Part shown: piece by piece, positions 28,501 to 36,721 of the stretch
How the letters are laid out: each line of letters begins with the position of its first letter
Position numbering within the stretch: the first letter of the stretch is position 1
Assembly (NCBI GenBank): GCA_018676675.1
Contig: JABHEG010000079.1
Coordinates: 1-64,000 of the forward strand
Reading direction: 5' to 3'
Origin: Lentisphaerota bacterium
GTDB lineage: Bacteria > Verrucomicrobiota > Lentisphaeria > Oligosphaerales > JABHEG01
Length of the DNA stretch: 64,000 bases
The notes under the pieces: model-generated
Database searches by the model: none
Told to the model about the DNA's origin: nothing
The model's input: only the letters and a program-made list of their open reading frames with translations
Position numbers and translations under genes: made by a program

Positions 28501-28940
28501 TTGAGGCAGAGCGGGCAGTGCAAGCGCCAGGGATCGTTGAGCGACCACTTGAAGTCGGAGTAGTAACGCACCTGCAACGGGTGGATCGGGCAGGCGCAGG
28601 AGTAGCGCCCACGCGCGTCGAATGGGGCGACCAGCGCGCGGAGCTCGACGTCGGGTGTGCCTGCCAGATCGTCCGCGCGCCGGAACGTTGACCGGACGCT
28701 CTTTCTCGCAGCTCTGTCTCCGCGGGCATATGTGACTGCGAAATCAGTGAACGGTTGATCGCCAATCCGGATGTTGAAGTGTTCGGGCATGGGGACCCGG
28801 GGGGCGGCATCAAGTCGCTCCACGTCTTCGCGGGTCAACGGCTTGAGTGTACGTTCCCAGGCATCGATAGGGGACAGCCCGACTGCGGCGAAGAGCGTGG
28901 CGGGAAGTAGGAACAACGTGAGTGCCAGTGTGTTCTTCAA
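25506..28940 (-). CDS. secreted heparinase II/III-like polysaccharide lyase
   Basis: An 1144-aa protein with a signal peptide (MKNTLALTLFLLPATLFAA). An N-terminal beta/helical region carries two CxxC-like pairs (CACPIH, HCPLC near 125-145) that may bind zinc. An (alpha/alpha)-toroid spans about 200-560, with FYPGYHLNQT and MFP-like aromatic motifs. The heparinase II/III C-terminal beta-sandwich starts near 590 with LHLDFGRIVGHYHYAPLSIG and contains ASHNTVLLRREDG. The His-Tyr pair in GHYHY is where this superfamily places catalytic or metal-binding residues. The final 250 residues are an extra beta domain. Likely substrates are uronic-acid polysaccharides (alginate, heparinoids, ulvan or pectic glycans), which cannot be narrowed further. 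Longer than typical PL12/PL15/PL21 proteins. Confidence 0.8.
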   Translation of the reverse strand: MKNTLALTLFLLPATLFAAVGLSPIDAWERTLKPLTREDVERLDAAPRVPMPEHFNIRIGDQPFTDFAVTYARGDRAARKSVRSTFRRADDLAGTPDVELRALVAPFDARGRYSCACPIHPLQVRYYSDFKWSLNDPWRLHCPLCLKEERQYSYYPNPRYPDDGEGCAPTDAVWREDHDAAWSGRNQGIAWDHWDGQTHGYMSTRRFFFKGKCLDHIYRRLGSSTLPTLGHAYQFAANLFPADSPENKRAGIYAHKAKALMLCMARAHFGDTYLRDLFGMTQTQFEARMCGFYRGANGQAWRYRFYPGYHLNQTKDQRPGDKGWRMTSITTVYRGTWNTKADTARQWLRAFALIADSYTPDERHVGLRGMTQRMIVSTAGDAAKLLQVPNGPRRLKRGILEYTLHPYNLMAARDNLAPATLHPTLDLGLLLGDERIVENMAREIDFFMLNQFTGDGVGYEGSPSYTPWGVAGVMNRLQGKTGSFDKTAPWYDTGKDALNCWAMPSVVDMCSKREMYSFPDGRRIAWEDCTVGGGRAPGWMTNVLNAGGKLPDWVKPFVETKRADDGKWDVAYTSSLTLPSWLLHENRKGILRCGKGTEQTVLHLDFGRIVGHYHYAPLSIGMYAKGHELATDLGYLGSTHYLTTSWIKQFASHNTVLLRREDGDHSGMRYLRGDLRTFKSTPTIQFMDAAENDVADWQKATFAKPGVYQRTVALIQVGDNAYGLDLFRVRGGKMHDYFFHAAGNTLEIDGAALTPDPVPDKDLYEWSGFSFPCKPKMDLRHIRELRAGTAPSGWTATWRDITDWRSKPPRRDPDAALRLWMTAGPETQLIAGSAPNQRYIDTRDFGERLQVLCARRTGQEALDTFVGVLEPYRGQPFIEAVTRLPVTGGDETAVCVKVMTEARTDYHLAWNRRQEGASLSVVDGSVTLTTDAEFASCSMEAGEPTSLFMVGGTSLTANNAALRLDTPAYTGRILAFNDLQDTLTLEADGVLPTSTALLGQVIVIQHRKDRSTFTINRISRLEGARYRVHLAHTPHIAANHVLVRDVKGSKAIVEPRLVLAKGAFNLYRIAEDGSAKLLEPWNGERGHKTYADEWGARLLSLQKLHVTKAAKRLAPGDRLALAHTEIGHDTFRITNSAYVQSTKQ

Positions 28941-29041
28941 GAGTGTGTCCGTGTGGTTGTGTTGTCTGGACTACCGGCCGACGACGTCTGGGTGTCTTTC
29001 AAGCAAGAACCGGGGGGATTCGTGCTGACCATCGGGCCGAT

Positions 29042-29058
29042 GTCAGTAAGATACTGAC
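29042..29058. promoter_or_regulatory. perfect 7-bp inverted repeat in divergent promoter region
   Basis: GTCAGTA-AGA-TACTGAC lies in the 295-bp gap between the heparinase-like gene (start 28940) and the SGNH esterase gene (start 29236). The position and symmetry fit an operator shared by both genes, but a short hairpin cannot be ruled out. No second copy was noticed elsewhere in the window. Confidence 0.35.
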
Positions 29059-29235
29059 CATTCGTACGGTAGCCATGTGATGCCACGCAGGTCCTTGCCT
29101 CGCCGACTGCTCCAAGCTATCTTCGGCTGCACGCTCGCCACACGAGTCTGGGGTTTTCTCGTCCCCTTTCCCGTCCCTGGAGTGAATGGTGCCATACGCC
29201 TCAAACAGAAACAGGGCTCACGTGAGGAGAGCGAG

Positions 29236-30588
29236 ATGAAGCGGTTGGTTTTTTTTGCCTTGACGATGGTCTGCTTGTTGGGCGCCTCGCCTCGAGCAGA
29301 GGTGTTCAAGGACGGTGACCGCGTTTGCTTCCTTGGGGACAGCATCACGCACACTGGGGCCTACCACGGGATGATCTACGACTACTACCTCACGCGTTTC
29401 CCGGAGCGCACGATCCGGTTCATCAACGCCGGTGTGGCGGGAGACTCGGCCGGTGGCGCCATGGGCAGGCTTCAGGAGGATGTGTTTTCGAAGACGCCTA
29501 CCACCGTGGTCGTGATGCTGGGAATGAACGACGTAGGGCGCGGGAACTACGTCGCTGAACCGACCGAAGGGCAGCTCAAAGCGCAGGCTGCGTCGCTGAA
29601 GTGGCACCAGGCCAACATGGATAAGCTCCTGGGACGCATTCGGAGCGAAATCCCGGTCAGGTTTGTCTTGATGACCCCTTCGCCGTTCGATCAGACGTGC
29701 GTCAACGATCGGGACAACAACCGCCCCGGGTGTAACGATGCGTTGGCGACGTGTGGCAAGATGGCCCGCGAACTGGCCCCCAAGTACCAGGCCGAGGTCA
29801 TCGATTTGCATGGGCCGATGACCGCTCTGAATCGCGAGCAACAGAAGGCTGACCCACGCTACACCCTCATCGGGCCGGACCGGATTCACCCCCGCACGCC
29901 CGGAAATCTCGCGATGGCGTATTTTTTTCTCAAAGGGCAGGGCGTGCCCTCTCTTGTGTCGACAGTGGGATTCGACGCCAGGTCCGGGAAGGTGAAGCAG
30001 GTTGAGAACGCTGACGTCAGCGGCATTAGGCGTGCGGCTGATGGCTGGACCTTCACGGTCACCGCGAAGGCCCTTCCGTTTCCCGTTCCCAAGGGGGCGC
30101 GTGGCATGCTTGAGCTGGTCCCGTTGGAGCAGGATCTGAATCAGGAGTTTCTCCGGGTCGAGGGGCTGGCAGGAGGGACTCACGTTTTGTCCATCGATGG
30201 CACGGCCGTGGCAACGCATACGGCAGCCGAGTGGGCTGCCGGCATCAATCTGGCCTCCAACCAGGCCACGCCACAGGTGAAGCAGGCAGAGAAGGTGGCG
30301 AAGATCAATGAAACACGCCGCCGCACGGAGGGCCGGCTGCGCGGCTACGCATCCGTGCGCTGGTTCCTGCGTCATCGTCGGATCGATCCCGATGATCTGG
30401 CCGCCGTGAAGGAATTCGCGGAAACGAAGATGAACAAGAACGGCTGGTACGAGCGGCAGGTCCCTACTTACCTGGCGGAATGGCCCAAGCGCGATGAGGT
30501 GGTCGCCCGGGTTGTGGATCTGGAGGAGGAGGCATTTGCGGCCCGTATACCCGTACCCCATGTGTATGAGATACTGGCTGGACGGTGA
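29236..30588 (+). CDS. secreted SGNH/GDSL hydrolase, probable polysaccharide acetylesterase
   Basis: A 450-aa protein. ATG 29236 follows AGGAG and opens a signal peptide (MKRLVFFALTMVCLLGASPRA). All SGNH blocks are present: FLGDSITH (nucleophile Ser about 37), GVAGDSAGG (block II), LGMNDVG (block III Asn) and DRIHPRTPGN (block V D-x-x-H, about 215-224). The C-terminal half holds a beta domain and a helical tail ending IPVPHVYEILAGR, a tail type common in PVC SGNH esterases. Such enzymes remove acetyl groups from rhamnogalacturonan, xylan or similar glycans. It is read divergently from the heparinase-like lyase, suggesting joint action. Confidence 0.85.
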   Translation: MKRLVFFALTMVCLLGASPRAEVFKDGDRVCFLGDSITHTGAYHGMIYDYYLTRFPERTIRFINAGVAGDSAGGAMGRLQEDVFSKTPTTVVVMLGMNDVGRGNYVAEPTEGQLKAQAASLKWHQANMDKLLGRIRSEIPVRFVLMTPSPFDQTCVNDRDNNRPGCNDALATCGKMARELAPKYQAEVIDLHGPMTALNREQQKADPRYTLIGPDRIHPRTPGNLAMAYFFLKGQGVPSLVSTVGFDARSGKVKQVENADVSGIRRAADGWTFTVTAKALPFPVPKGARGMLELVPLEQDLNQEFLRVEGLAGGTHVLSIDGTAVATHTAAEWAAGINLASNQATPQVKQAEKVAKINETRRRTEGRLRGYASVRWFLRHRRIDPDDLAAVKEFAETKMNKNGWYERQVPTYLAEWPKRDEVVARVVDLEEEAFAARIPVPHVYEILAGR

Positions 30589-30650
30589 TGAGAGGATGGG
30601 GAAGCCAAAGAAACGGGGCGGCGAAAAATGGGAGAGGAGATGTCTGAGAG

Positions 30651-30824
30651 ATGCCCATTTCAGTCAACACTGAGTTGATTGCGTTTCCGCAGCGCGAGTT
30701 TGCCCAGGTCGCATACCGTGTGATGGGGGAGGTCTTCGCCCTGCACCGGGAACTCGGCCACTTGTTCGATGAGCGGGTGTCGATCGCCGGAAGAGACACG
30801 ACCCAGACATGCTGTATCGTGTAG
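30651..30824 (+). pseudogene. truncated GxxExxY-family protein gene
   Basis: ATG 30651 opens a 57-codon frame: MPISVNTELIAFPQREFAQV, then YRVMGEVFALHRELGHLFDE. The stretch MGEVF.LHRELG..FDE is the N-terminal signature of the small GxxExxY proteins (PD-(D/E)XK-like fold, usually 120-135 aa). The frame then changes (SIAGRDTTQTCCIV) and stops at TAG 30822. A neighbouring frame over 30790-30870 (HDPDMLYRVALPERP) looks like the shifted continuation. The conserved core with the second half of the fold is missing, so this is a dead gene. Confidence 0.6.
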
Positions 30825-30900
30825 CTCTCCCGGAAAGACCGGTGCGAAACGGTCAGGCAACCAGGCGTGAGTGACTCACGGCGACTGTGCCCGTCGGCAT

Positions 30901-31047
30901 TCTCGCGTCGGCTTCGGGACGCCGGGCGGCAAGGCAGCGGTAGAAGAACAGTGCGACAGACTGATGCAGCAGATCTACGAGGCCAACAAGCCGCAGCCCC
31001 ACCGGTATGAGCTTGTGCGGGCGCTTGAGAAAGGGAGAGGGAAGTGA
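30901..31047 (+). pseudogene. C-terminal relic of an unidentified gene
   Basis: An open frame ending at TGA 31045-31047 reads GKAAVEEQCDRLMQQIYEAN followed by KPQPHRYELVRALEKGRGK. The helical I-x-x-x-N-x-P-x-P-H-x-Y-x-L pattern resembles the tails of SGNH or similar secreted hydrolases, for example IPVPHVYEIL in the gene just upstream. No start codon, ribosome-binding site or catalytic part is attached. It is probably the remaining tail of a gene lost when the GxxExxY gene next to it was broken. Together with that relic it fills the 524-bp gap before 31113. Confidence 0.35.
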
Positions 31048-31112
31048 GAAACGTCTGGATCCGTTGTCTGGCCCACGGAGTCCCACCTGCCCAGTTCACA
31101 AGGAGACTGTAT

Positions 31113-34100
31113 ATGTCAAAGCTCTATTCTTGGTTCGTCTCTGTTTTGGCGCTCTGCCTTTCGCAGGCGGGATCCGCGCAAGTCTTGTTCCGCACGGATT
31201 TCTCGTCTGTGCCCAAGGAGATGACGCTGGCCCGCGGCATCTCCCTCGTCGACAAGGCTCTGTTCTTCGAGGGCAGCAAGGGCGGAGTCCTCACGGCGAA
31301 ACTCGATTTCGCGGCGGAAGGGGACACTCTGGTCCGCTTCCAGATCCGCCAAGGGAAGAAGAAGGAAGGCGCGCGTGACGGTCACATCGGGGCCACGTTG
31401 CACTTCGCGGACACGTCCAGCACCATGTTCTACTCCCGCGGCAAAGAGTGGATATATATCCGCAAGCAGCCTGGCCGCAAGAAGGTCCATGAGACGTTGA
31501 TCAAGGACGCCAACCTGGCGCTTCCGCAAGGGGCGACGCATCTTACGGTGGAGATCGCCCTGCGGCGGGATCATTACGTGTTCCGTTGCGGTCGTTTTGT
31601 CTCCCCGAAGATGAAATGGACCGGCTCGCCCCTGGCGCAGTTCCACGCCTACACCTACAACTTCGACTGCGAGATCCGCAACCTGGAAATCGTCGCTCTC
31701 ACGGAGGAAAAGCCCTTCGTTCCCGGCGAAAAGAGGACGTTGCTGGATGAGCCGTTCGAGTCGGAGCATGTCCTGCAAAGCGTGAAGGGGGCGCGTCTGG
31801 CCGACGGCGTTTCCGGGAAGGGATTGTCGTTCGTGCCCGGGGCGAAGCAGCGCCTCCGCCTGGAGCTGCCGAAGTCGATCGGCAAATGCGGCACCATCCT
31901 GTTTTGGTACCGGCCCGAAGTCCCCGTCGCGGGCACACGAGGTAACAACTGGATGCTCACCGGAAAGGCCGCCGAGGGCAAGAAGACGCTGTTGAACGTC
32001 TATATCGACGGGGCCGGGTTCAATTCTGTCCTCACCCGCGAGGAGGGCCTCTCCTCCCAGCAGGTCCGACGGTGGATCCGAGGCGCAATTGTCGAGGACG
32101 ACTGGCACTTCTACGCCCTGACCTTTGACGAGGAGGGCTACGTGCAGAACATGCTCGACGCGCTGCCCTATTATTACTACGGCCATTCCTGGCGGACGAC
32201 GCAGTACGCCAACTTGGCGCTTGCGGGCATCACGAGCGTCGAGCTCTGCCCCGGATTTACCTACGACAACCTGCACATCACCAATTACGCCATGAGCGAG
32301 GCCGAATTGAGCCGGATATACCGGCGGACGATGCCCGTCGACCTGCTGATCGACGACAGTATCGCCGACGCGGGTGTCGACTACGTCTTTACCTTCCGGG
32401 TCGCCCCCGGGGGGACGTTCATGGCGCCTCCCCCGGTGGACAGCGACATCATCAAGGCGAAGGTTCGGATTGAGGCCAAAATCCTGGATCTGGAGGGGCG
32501 CTTCCTGCTGGGAAAAACCTACGAGCTGGATGTCTCCCGGGAGCATGAATGCCGCCTGCCGGCCGTCAACCTGGCGCACGGGCAAGTCGTCCGGCTGGTC
32601 TTCGACATCGAGACTCCCGGGGGCAGAATCCGGAGGACCAAAATCGTCAAGGGCTGGAAGACGGCGGACCCCAAACCGGTGGGCGACGACTACAACAAGG
32701 GCAGGCTGCTCTTCGAGAAGGAGTTCGCCGCCGTCGACGATCCGGACCTGATTCTCCGCGGCCCCGTGCAGGCGGTTGGCGGTTATCTGGAGGCCGGACC
32801 GGGGAAGTACGACCACGTCGCGCTGATTGTCCCCTTCGCCAAGGAAAACCTGCGTTTTGGGCAGCCCGTGCTGCTGGAGATCGACTGGCCCGACGACAAG
32901 CCGCGAAACATCGGTCTCTACATGTACAAACCGCAAAAATCGAAGGCGCTACGCGATTGTCTCGCGGGGGGTATCACAGCGGGCAACCTCTATCCCAATA
33001 GTGGCGGGATGCAGACAGCGACGTATCTATTTTATCCCGGCTTCGAATCGTATGTCTTCGAGGCAAGGACCATGTCCAGCGGCTATCCGGCGGCGATCGC
33101 GGCGTTGCGCATCTACGCCATCGACGGCGGCTTGCCCAGATTGGCGATCAACTACCCTGAGGGGTTGCCGCACCGCATGTTCGGGCATTGTGACGAGGAT
33201 CAGACCTTCGATTATCTCCTCGACCATACCACGTGGGGCAATCCCTTCCTGGGGACCAGGTATGAGCAGATCACCGACGTTCTGCTCGAGTACTATGACT
33301 ACACTGGCCAGGAGGCCTGGGACCACCCCCTGCTGCGGTACGGATGGCTTTTCTACCCCGTGCTCGGATCAGAATCGGGAGGGCAGTATCCCTACAAACC
33401 CGATTTCGTCCCGTACATGTTCCGCGCCTTCGGCAAGCGGGGGAAAAGTGTCCACGCCATCCTCAACCTGCATGGCGGAATGCCCGAGTTCTTCCGCCAA
33501 CCGGGACGATTGCAGGAGTGGACAGAGAAGGGCTGGATTCGCCTGAACGCCTTTGGGGAGCCGCTCTCCAGGCAACCCACCCCGCCGTCGAACATGCTCG
33601 TCCCCGAGGTCGAAGCGATGTTCCTCGGGCACCTGGAAAAAATCCTGCTGCAGAACGCGCGATACGACGGCTTTGAGGGGGTCGACTACTGCATGGGGCC
33701 GTCGGCCGCCGTCGGGGCGGTCAGGACCGAAGTGCCCAAGGACCAGGCTGACAAATACGCCGAGCGAGGGACCTACAGCTATGACGACTTCACCGTCAGC
33801 CTGTATCGCGCTGAAGCCGCGCCACAAATGCCTGATTTCAACGGCGCGGACCGCTTCATGAAACGGTTCGAGTATCTGGCGAAAGCTGAGAACGAGGCGA
33901 CATGGCTTGAATGGAACATCGCCAAGGTAGCCGGGCATCTCAAGCGCATGCGTGCCTTGCTGGACAAACACAAGCCCGCCCTCAAGCTTGTCGTCTCCGG
34001 CGGCGTGAAGACGCATCCCTCATTTGCCAAAATCCCTGGCGTTTCAGTGGACCCCATGCGAAAGCCAACGCACTTCCGCTGGAGCCTGCAGCATGCCGAG

Positions 34101-35414
34101 AAGATTACCGACATCGACGAGAAGCTCTACGATCTGAACCGCCCGGAGGACTGCCTCGGAGCAGGGACCGGGGTGACGCAGGTATCCGCCTTCCACAGCT
34201 ATGGCGAGACGTTCACGGATTCGCCCCATCCGGGCTACGCCTCGTATTTCCAGAACATCGATCTGAAGCCACCGGGGCGGCATGCCCTGAAGGACCCGGT
34301 CTTCAGCATCGCCAAGTACGACATGTTGCGCTGGACCTTCGGAGGACAGCCCCTCGCCGCGATGGGACGGGAAGACGAGATCCGCGAATTCGCCCGCGCC
34401 TATTGTGCCTTGCCAGCGTTGCCTTTCCAGGACGTTCCCGGGGCGACCGATCCTGTGACCGTCCGCTACCTGGACACCAAGAACGGGTGCTATGTCTACT
34501 GCGCCAATCTCTTGCACGCCGACTGCAGCGTCGCTATCGACGGCGCGGAGCTACTCGAAGACCTCTCCGACGGGGCACAGATCCAGGCGGGCACAGTCGC
34601 CCTCGAGCCTTACCAACTGCGCAGCTTCCTGGTCACGAAGGGCGGGCGGGCAATTGCGTCGGCGAAGGCATCCGTGCCGGAAGGCGTCGTCACGTTCTAT
34701 CGTGACGAGGTCGCCAGGACAGTCTCGGCGGTCTCCACCGCGAAGGAATTGGGGCTGGACGCATCTGCGGTCGGGGAGGCAGTCGCCAAGGTCCAGGCAG
34801 CTATTGGCTCCGGGCTTTTCGCCGAGGCGCACCGGCTGCTGTTTTCGGCCGCCTGGCACAAGCTTAAACAGAACCTGGACGACAAAGAGAACGTGCTCAA
34901 GACCGCCGACATGCTCCGCCAGGGGCGGGTCCGCGTCAACTGCGGCTCGGTCGCCTCCGTGGAGCTGGCCGACGGCAGGCTGTTCTTGCGGGACACCGCC
35001 TTCGCCGACGGGCTTGGCTATGGCTACTATGGCCGTCGCGCGAAGGCCTGCATCCGTGAAAACGGCAAGGTCAGAGACATCCCCGAAAAGCCGCTCTTCG
35101 CCAGCGAGGTGTACGACATCGACGGCTACAAATTCAGGCTGGCAGACGGCACGTACCGCGTCACGCTCTACTTGCGCTGGGGATACGAACCCAGTTTCCG
35201 CAAGAAGCTCAACTTGGCCTCGGCCGTGCACGTCGGAAACGAAAGCCGGGAAGTCGTCTTCATTCGCGACATGAAGGGCGACTTCAGCAACCACATCGTC
35301 CTGGATTCCCCGCAAGTCGAAGTCAAAGGGGGAATCCTGGACATCCGCCTCACCGCCCCCGAGATTGACGACTGCCGTTTGCTCAACGGCATCGAGATCG
35401 AGCCGATCCGCTGA
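31113..35414 (+). CDS. giant secreted protein: LamG-like, TIM-barrel-like and malectin-like domains
   Basis: A 1433-aa protein. ATG 31113 has AGGAG 7 bases upstream and opens a signal peptide (SWFVSVLALCLSQAGSA). Residues about 25-210 are a first beta-sandwich. Residues about 215-430 are a concanavalin/LamG-like domain (GTILFWYRPEVPVAG ... DDWHFYALTFDEEG ... YDNLHITNYAMSEAEL). Residues about 430-640 are beta-rich. About 650-1130 looks like a glycosidase TIM barrel: HCDEDQTFDYLLDHTTWG, HAILNLHGGMPEFFR, YDGFEGVDYCMG (possible catalytic acids) and ATWLEWNIAKVAGHL. The last 165 residues match the malectin pattern: RVNCGS, a glycine/tyrosine-rich loop, LADGTYRVTLYL and LNGIEIEPI. I know no family with this full order. 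A carbohydrate-active role is inference from domains and neighbours. Confidence 0.6.
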   Translation: MSKLYSWFVSVLALCLSQAGSAQVLFRTDFSSVPKEMTLARGISLVDKALFFEGSKGGVLTAKLDFAAEGDTLVRFQIRQGKKKEGARDGHIGATLHFADTSSTMFYSRGKEWIYIRKQPGRKKVHETLIKDANLALPQGATHLTVEIALRRDHYVFRCGRFVSPKMKWTGSPLAQFHAYTYNFDCEIRNLEIVALTEEKPFVPGEKRTLLDEPFESEHVLQSVKGARLADGVSGKGLSFVPGAKQRLRLELPKSIGKCGTILFWYRPEVPVAGTRGNNWMLTGKAAEGKKTLLNVYIDGAGFNSVLTREEGLSSQQVRRWIRGAIVEDDWHFYALTFDEEGYVQNMLDALPYYYYGHSWRTTQYANLALAGITSVELCPGFTYDNLHITNYAMSEAELSRIYRRTMPVDLLIDDSIADAGVDYVFTFRVAPGGTFMAPPPVDSDIIKAKVRIEAKILDLEGRFLLGKTYELDVSREHECRLPAVNLAHGQVVRLVFDIETPGGRIRRTKIVKGWKTADPKPVGDDYNKGRLLFEKEFAAVDDPDLILRGPVQAVGGYLEAGPGKYDHVALIVPFAKENLRFGQPVLLEIDWPDDKPRNIGLYMYKPQKSKALRDCLAGGITAGNLYPNSGGMQTATYLFYPGFESYVFEARTMSSGYPAAIAALRIYAIDGGLPRLAINYPEGLPHRMFGHCDEDQTFDYLLDHTTWGNPFLGTRYEQITDVLLEYYDYTGQEAWDHPLLRYGWLFYPVLGSESGGQYPYKPDFVPYMFRAFGKRGKSVHAILNLHGGMPEFFRQPGRLQEWTEKGWIRLNAFGEPLSRQPTPPSNMLVPEVEAMFLGHLEKILLQNARYDGFEGVDYCMGPSAAVGAVRTEVPKDQADKYAERGTYSYDDFTVSLYRAEAAPQMPDFNGADRFMKRFEYLAKAENEATWLEWNIAKVAGHLKRMRALLDKHKPALKLVVSGGVKTHPSFAKIPGVSVDPMRKPTHFRWSLQHAEKITDIDEKLYDLNRPEDCLGAGTGVTQVSAFHSYGETFTDSPHPGYASYFQNIDLKPPGRHALKDPVFSIAKYDMLRWTFGGQPLAAMGREDEIREFARAYCALPALPFQDVPGATDPVTVRYLDTKNGCYVYCANLLHADCSVAIDGAELLEDLSDGAQIQAGTVALEPYQLRSFLVTKGGRAIASAKASVPEGVVTFYRDEVARTVSAVSTAKELGLDASAVGEAVAKVQAAIGSGLFAEAHRLLFSAAWHKLKQNLDDKENVLKTADMLRQGRVRVNCGSVASVELADGRLFLRDTAFADGLGYGYYGRRAKACIRENGKVRDIPEKPLFASEVYDIDGYKFRLADGTYRVTLYLRWGYEPSFRKKLNLASAVHVGNESREVVFIRDMKGDFSNHIVLDSPQVEVKGGILDIRLTAPEIDDCRLLNGIEIEPIR

Positions 35415-35433
35415 AGCCGGCTCGGGCAGTCAC

Positions 35434-35815
35434 TCATTCTGAGCCGATCAGCCTGCAGTCGTAGCTCGCGAACTTGGCGTCGCTGGACATGATGTAGTAC
35501 TTCCTCGCCAGGCTCTGCGCAATGAGCATTCGGTCAAAAAGGTCGCGATGGTGGAAAGGCAGATCCCTGAGCAATGCCGCGTCTCTTGCCGAGAAGTCCA
35601 GCAACTCGAAACCGCACGCTTCCGCCTGTTCCACGGGATCAAAATCGACAGTCAGCTTGCCCAAAGACGCCTTGATCATAATCTCCGCGATGCTGATTGA
35701 GCTGACGTAGACGATGTTCGCAGTCGTCTCCAGGCGTTGGCGGTTTGCCGTCCCGAGACGGGAGACATCCGACAGGCTCCACAGGAAGATGTGAGTGTCA
35801 CATGATGATCCTCAT
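35434..35815 (-). pseudogene. PIN-domain (VapC-like) toxin gene with a frameshift at its fifth codon
   Basis: The gene should start at ATG 35815, overlapping the antitoxin stop by 4 bases (GAATGA). It reads MRIIM and then TGA because of one extra T (+ strand A at 35800). Removing it restores DTHIFLWSLSD and SSISIAEIMIKAS, then FHHRDLFDRMLIAQ and SSDAKFASYDCRL, to the stop at 35434. This is a complete PIN toxin of about 126 codons with the usual acidic residues (D in DTHIFLW, E in SIAEI, D in RDLFD, D in SSD). An internal ATG at 35679 could give only the second half, without the first catalytic Asp. Either the toxin is inactivated or the base is a sequencing error. Confidence 0.75.
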
Positions 35816-36048
35816 TCGGCGGCGTCCCCGTAGAACATGGCGTCGATTTCATTGTCGTCGTCAAGGAAATCTGCGGGAACGACGAATGCGCCCTCCAACT
35901 GCCCGAGTCTGCGTTTGCCTTTGGGCTTGTGGATGACCAAGTCCACGATAGGCAGATTGTTCTTGGCAATGAGCACCTCTTCGCCATGGTAGACCAGGTC
36001 GATGAGACGTGAGAGGTGGGTTTTGGCTTCAGAGACATTGACGATCAT
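35812..36048 (-). CDS. Phd/YefM-type antitoxin
   Basis: A 78-aa protein. The N-terminus MIVNVSEAKTHLSRLIDLVY is the classic Phd/YefM DNA-binding fold, which also represses the operon in known systems. EVLIAKNNLPIVDLV follows, and then a disordered acidic C-terminus (DFLDDDNEIDAMFYGD) that would wrap the toxin. It is intact and precedes the frameshifted PIN toxin gene, with an ATGA overlap. With an inactive toxin it would be an orphan antitoxin. Confidence 0.88.
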   Translation of the reverse strand: MIVNVSEAKTHLSRLIDLVYHGEEVLIAKNNLPIVDLVIHKPKGKRRLGQLEGAFVVPADFLDDDNEIDAMFYGDAAE

Positions 36049-36131
36049 GGCTCAAGATCCCTTGGGCTTGCGTCCGCTTGCGTGGTCCACTCTGTCAGAG
36101 TAGACCAACCTGGCCAAGTATTTCCGCGATG

Positions 36132-36538
36132 CTATTCGCACTGGGATAGGGCTGCAAGCTCTGTTTGGACGACTGTTCGATGGTGTATCCGCTTACCCCC
36201 AATGGGTGTGTAACCGGAGGCCGCCAGGATGACTTCATGCGCGAGGCGGTCGTGGTCGTAGGAGTACGGATCCTCGATCTCGCCCCCTATGACTTGGGCA
36301 AGCTCCGGGAAGACAACCAGATCGATGGGATGGCAACCCAGGTTGGGTATGATGCCGCCCGTGAAGCTCGCCATGTAGCCTGGGTAGGCCTCGCCGCTGT
36401 GGCGCTGACCCGCGCCGGATCAAGGTCGCAAAGCGCAACCAGTTCATAGCTCTCCCGGTCCCGCGAGAAGACACGACAATGCTGTTTGCCACTCCGGCCG
36501 ATGCCGCAGACCCCGATTCTAATGGCTTCCACAGTCAT
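36132..36538 (-). pseudogene. Gfo/Idh/MocA oxidoreductase relic
   Basis: From 36538 the minus strand reads IRIGVCGIGRSGKQHCRVF and then YELVALCDLDPARV, the NAD(P)-binding Rossmann start of Gfo/Idh/MocA enzymes. In a different frame, from about 36385 on, comes GEAYPGYMASFTGGIIPNLG followed by CHPIDLVVFPELAQ, the family's GG...D-x-G-x-H-xx-D-like segment with the key HxxD. The frame ends at 36132. About 130-150 residues between these two parts are missing and the frame is shifted. The gene is therefore broken. It begins right against the 8-bp-period repeat at 36551-36721. Confidence 0.7.
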
Positions 36539-36550
36539 CCTACAGGATGG

Positions 36551-36721
36551 CCAATTCTGGAATTCTGGGATACTGGGATGCTGGAAGTGAGTTCAAATCG
36601 GCCGCTGCACCCTCCGAGATCCAAACGTGTTCCCAGCACCCATTCCGCATTTTCAGAAGAACGCAGGAATGCTGTAACTCGTTCACTCCCAGCATTCCAG
36701 AATTCCAGCATCCCAGCATCT
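36551..36721. repeat. inverted pair of 8-bp-period minisatellite arms
   Basis: The left arm (36551-36591) is built of octamers: ATTCTGGA, ATTCTGGG, ATACTGGG, ATGCTGGA. The right arm (36686-36721) is the complement type: CCCAGCAT, TCCAGAAT, TCCAGCAT, CCCAGCAT. The arms can pair imperfectly across about 95 bases. The spacer shows no gene. Such CTGG octamer runs do not match any transposon end I know. Confidence 0.75.

Noticed and set aside
31116-32936. Long antisense frame (606 codons) opposite the 1433-aa protein
   Set aside because: Same GC artefact; the plus strand carries a signal peptide, Shine-Dalgarno and recognisable LamG-like domain.
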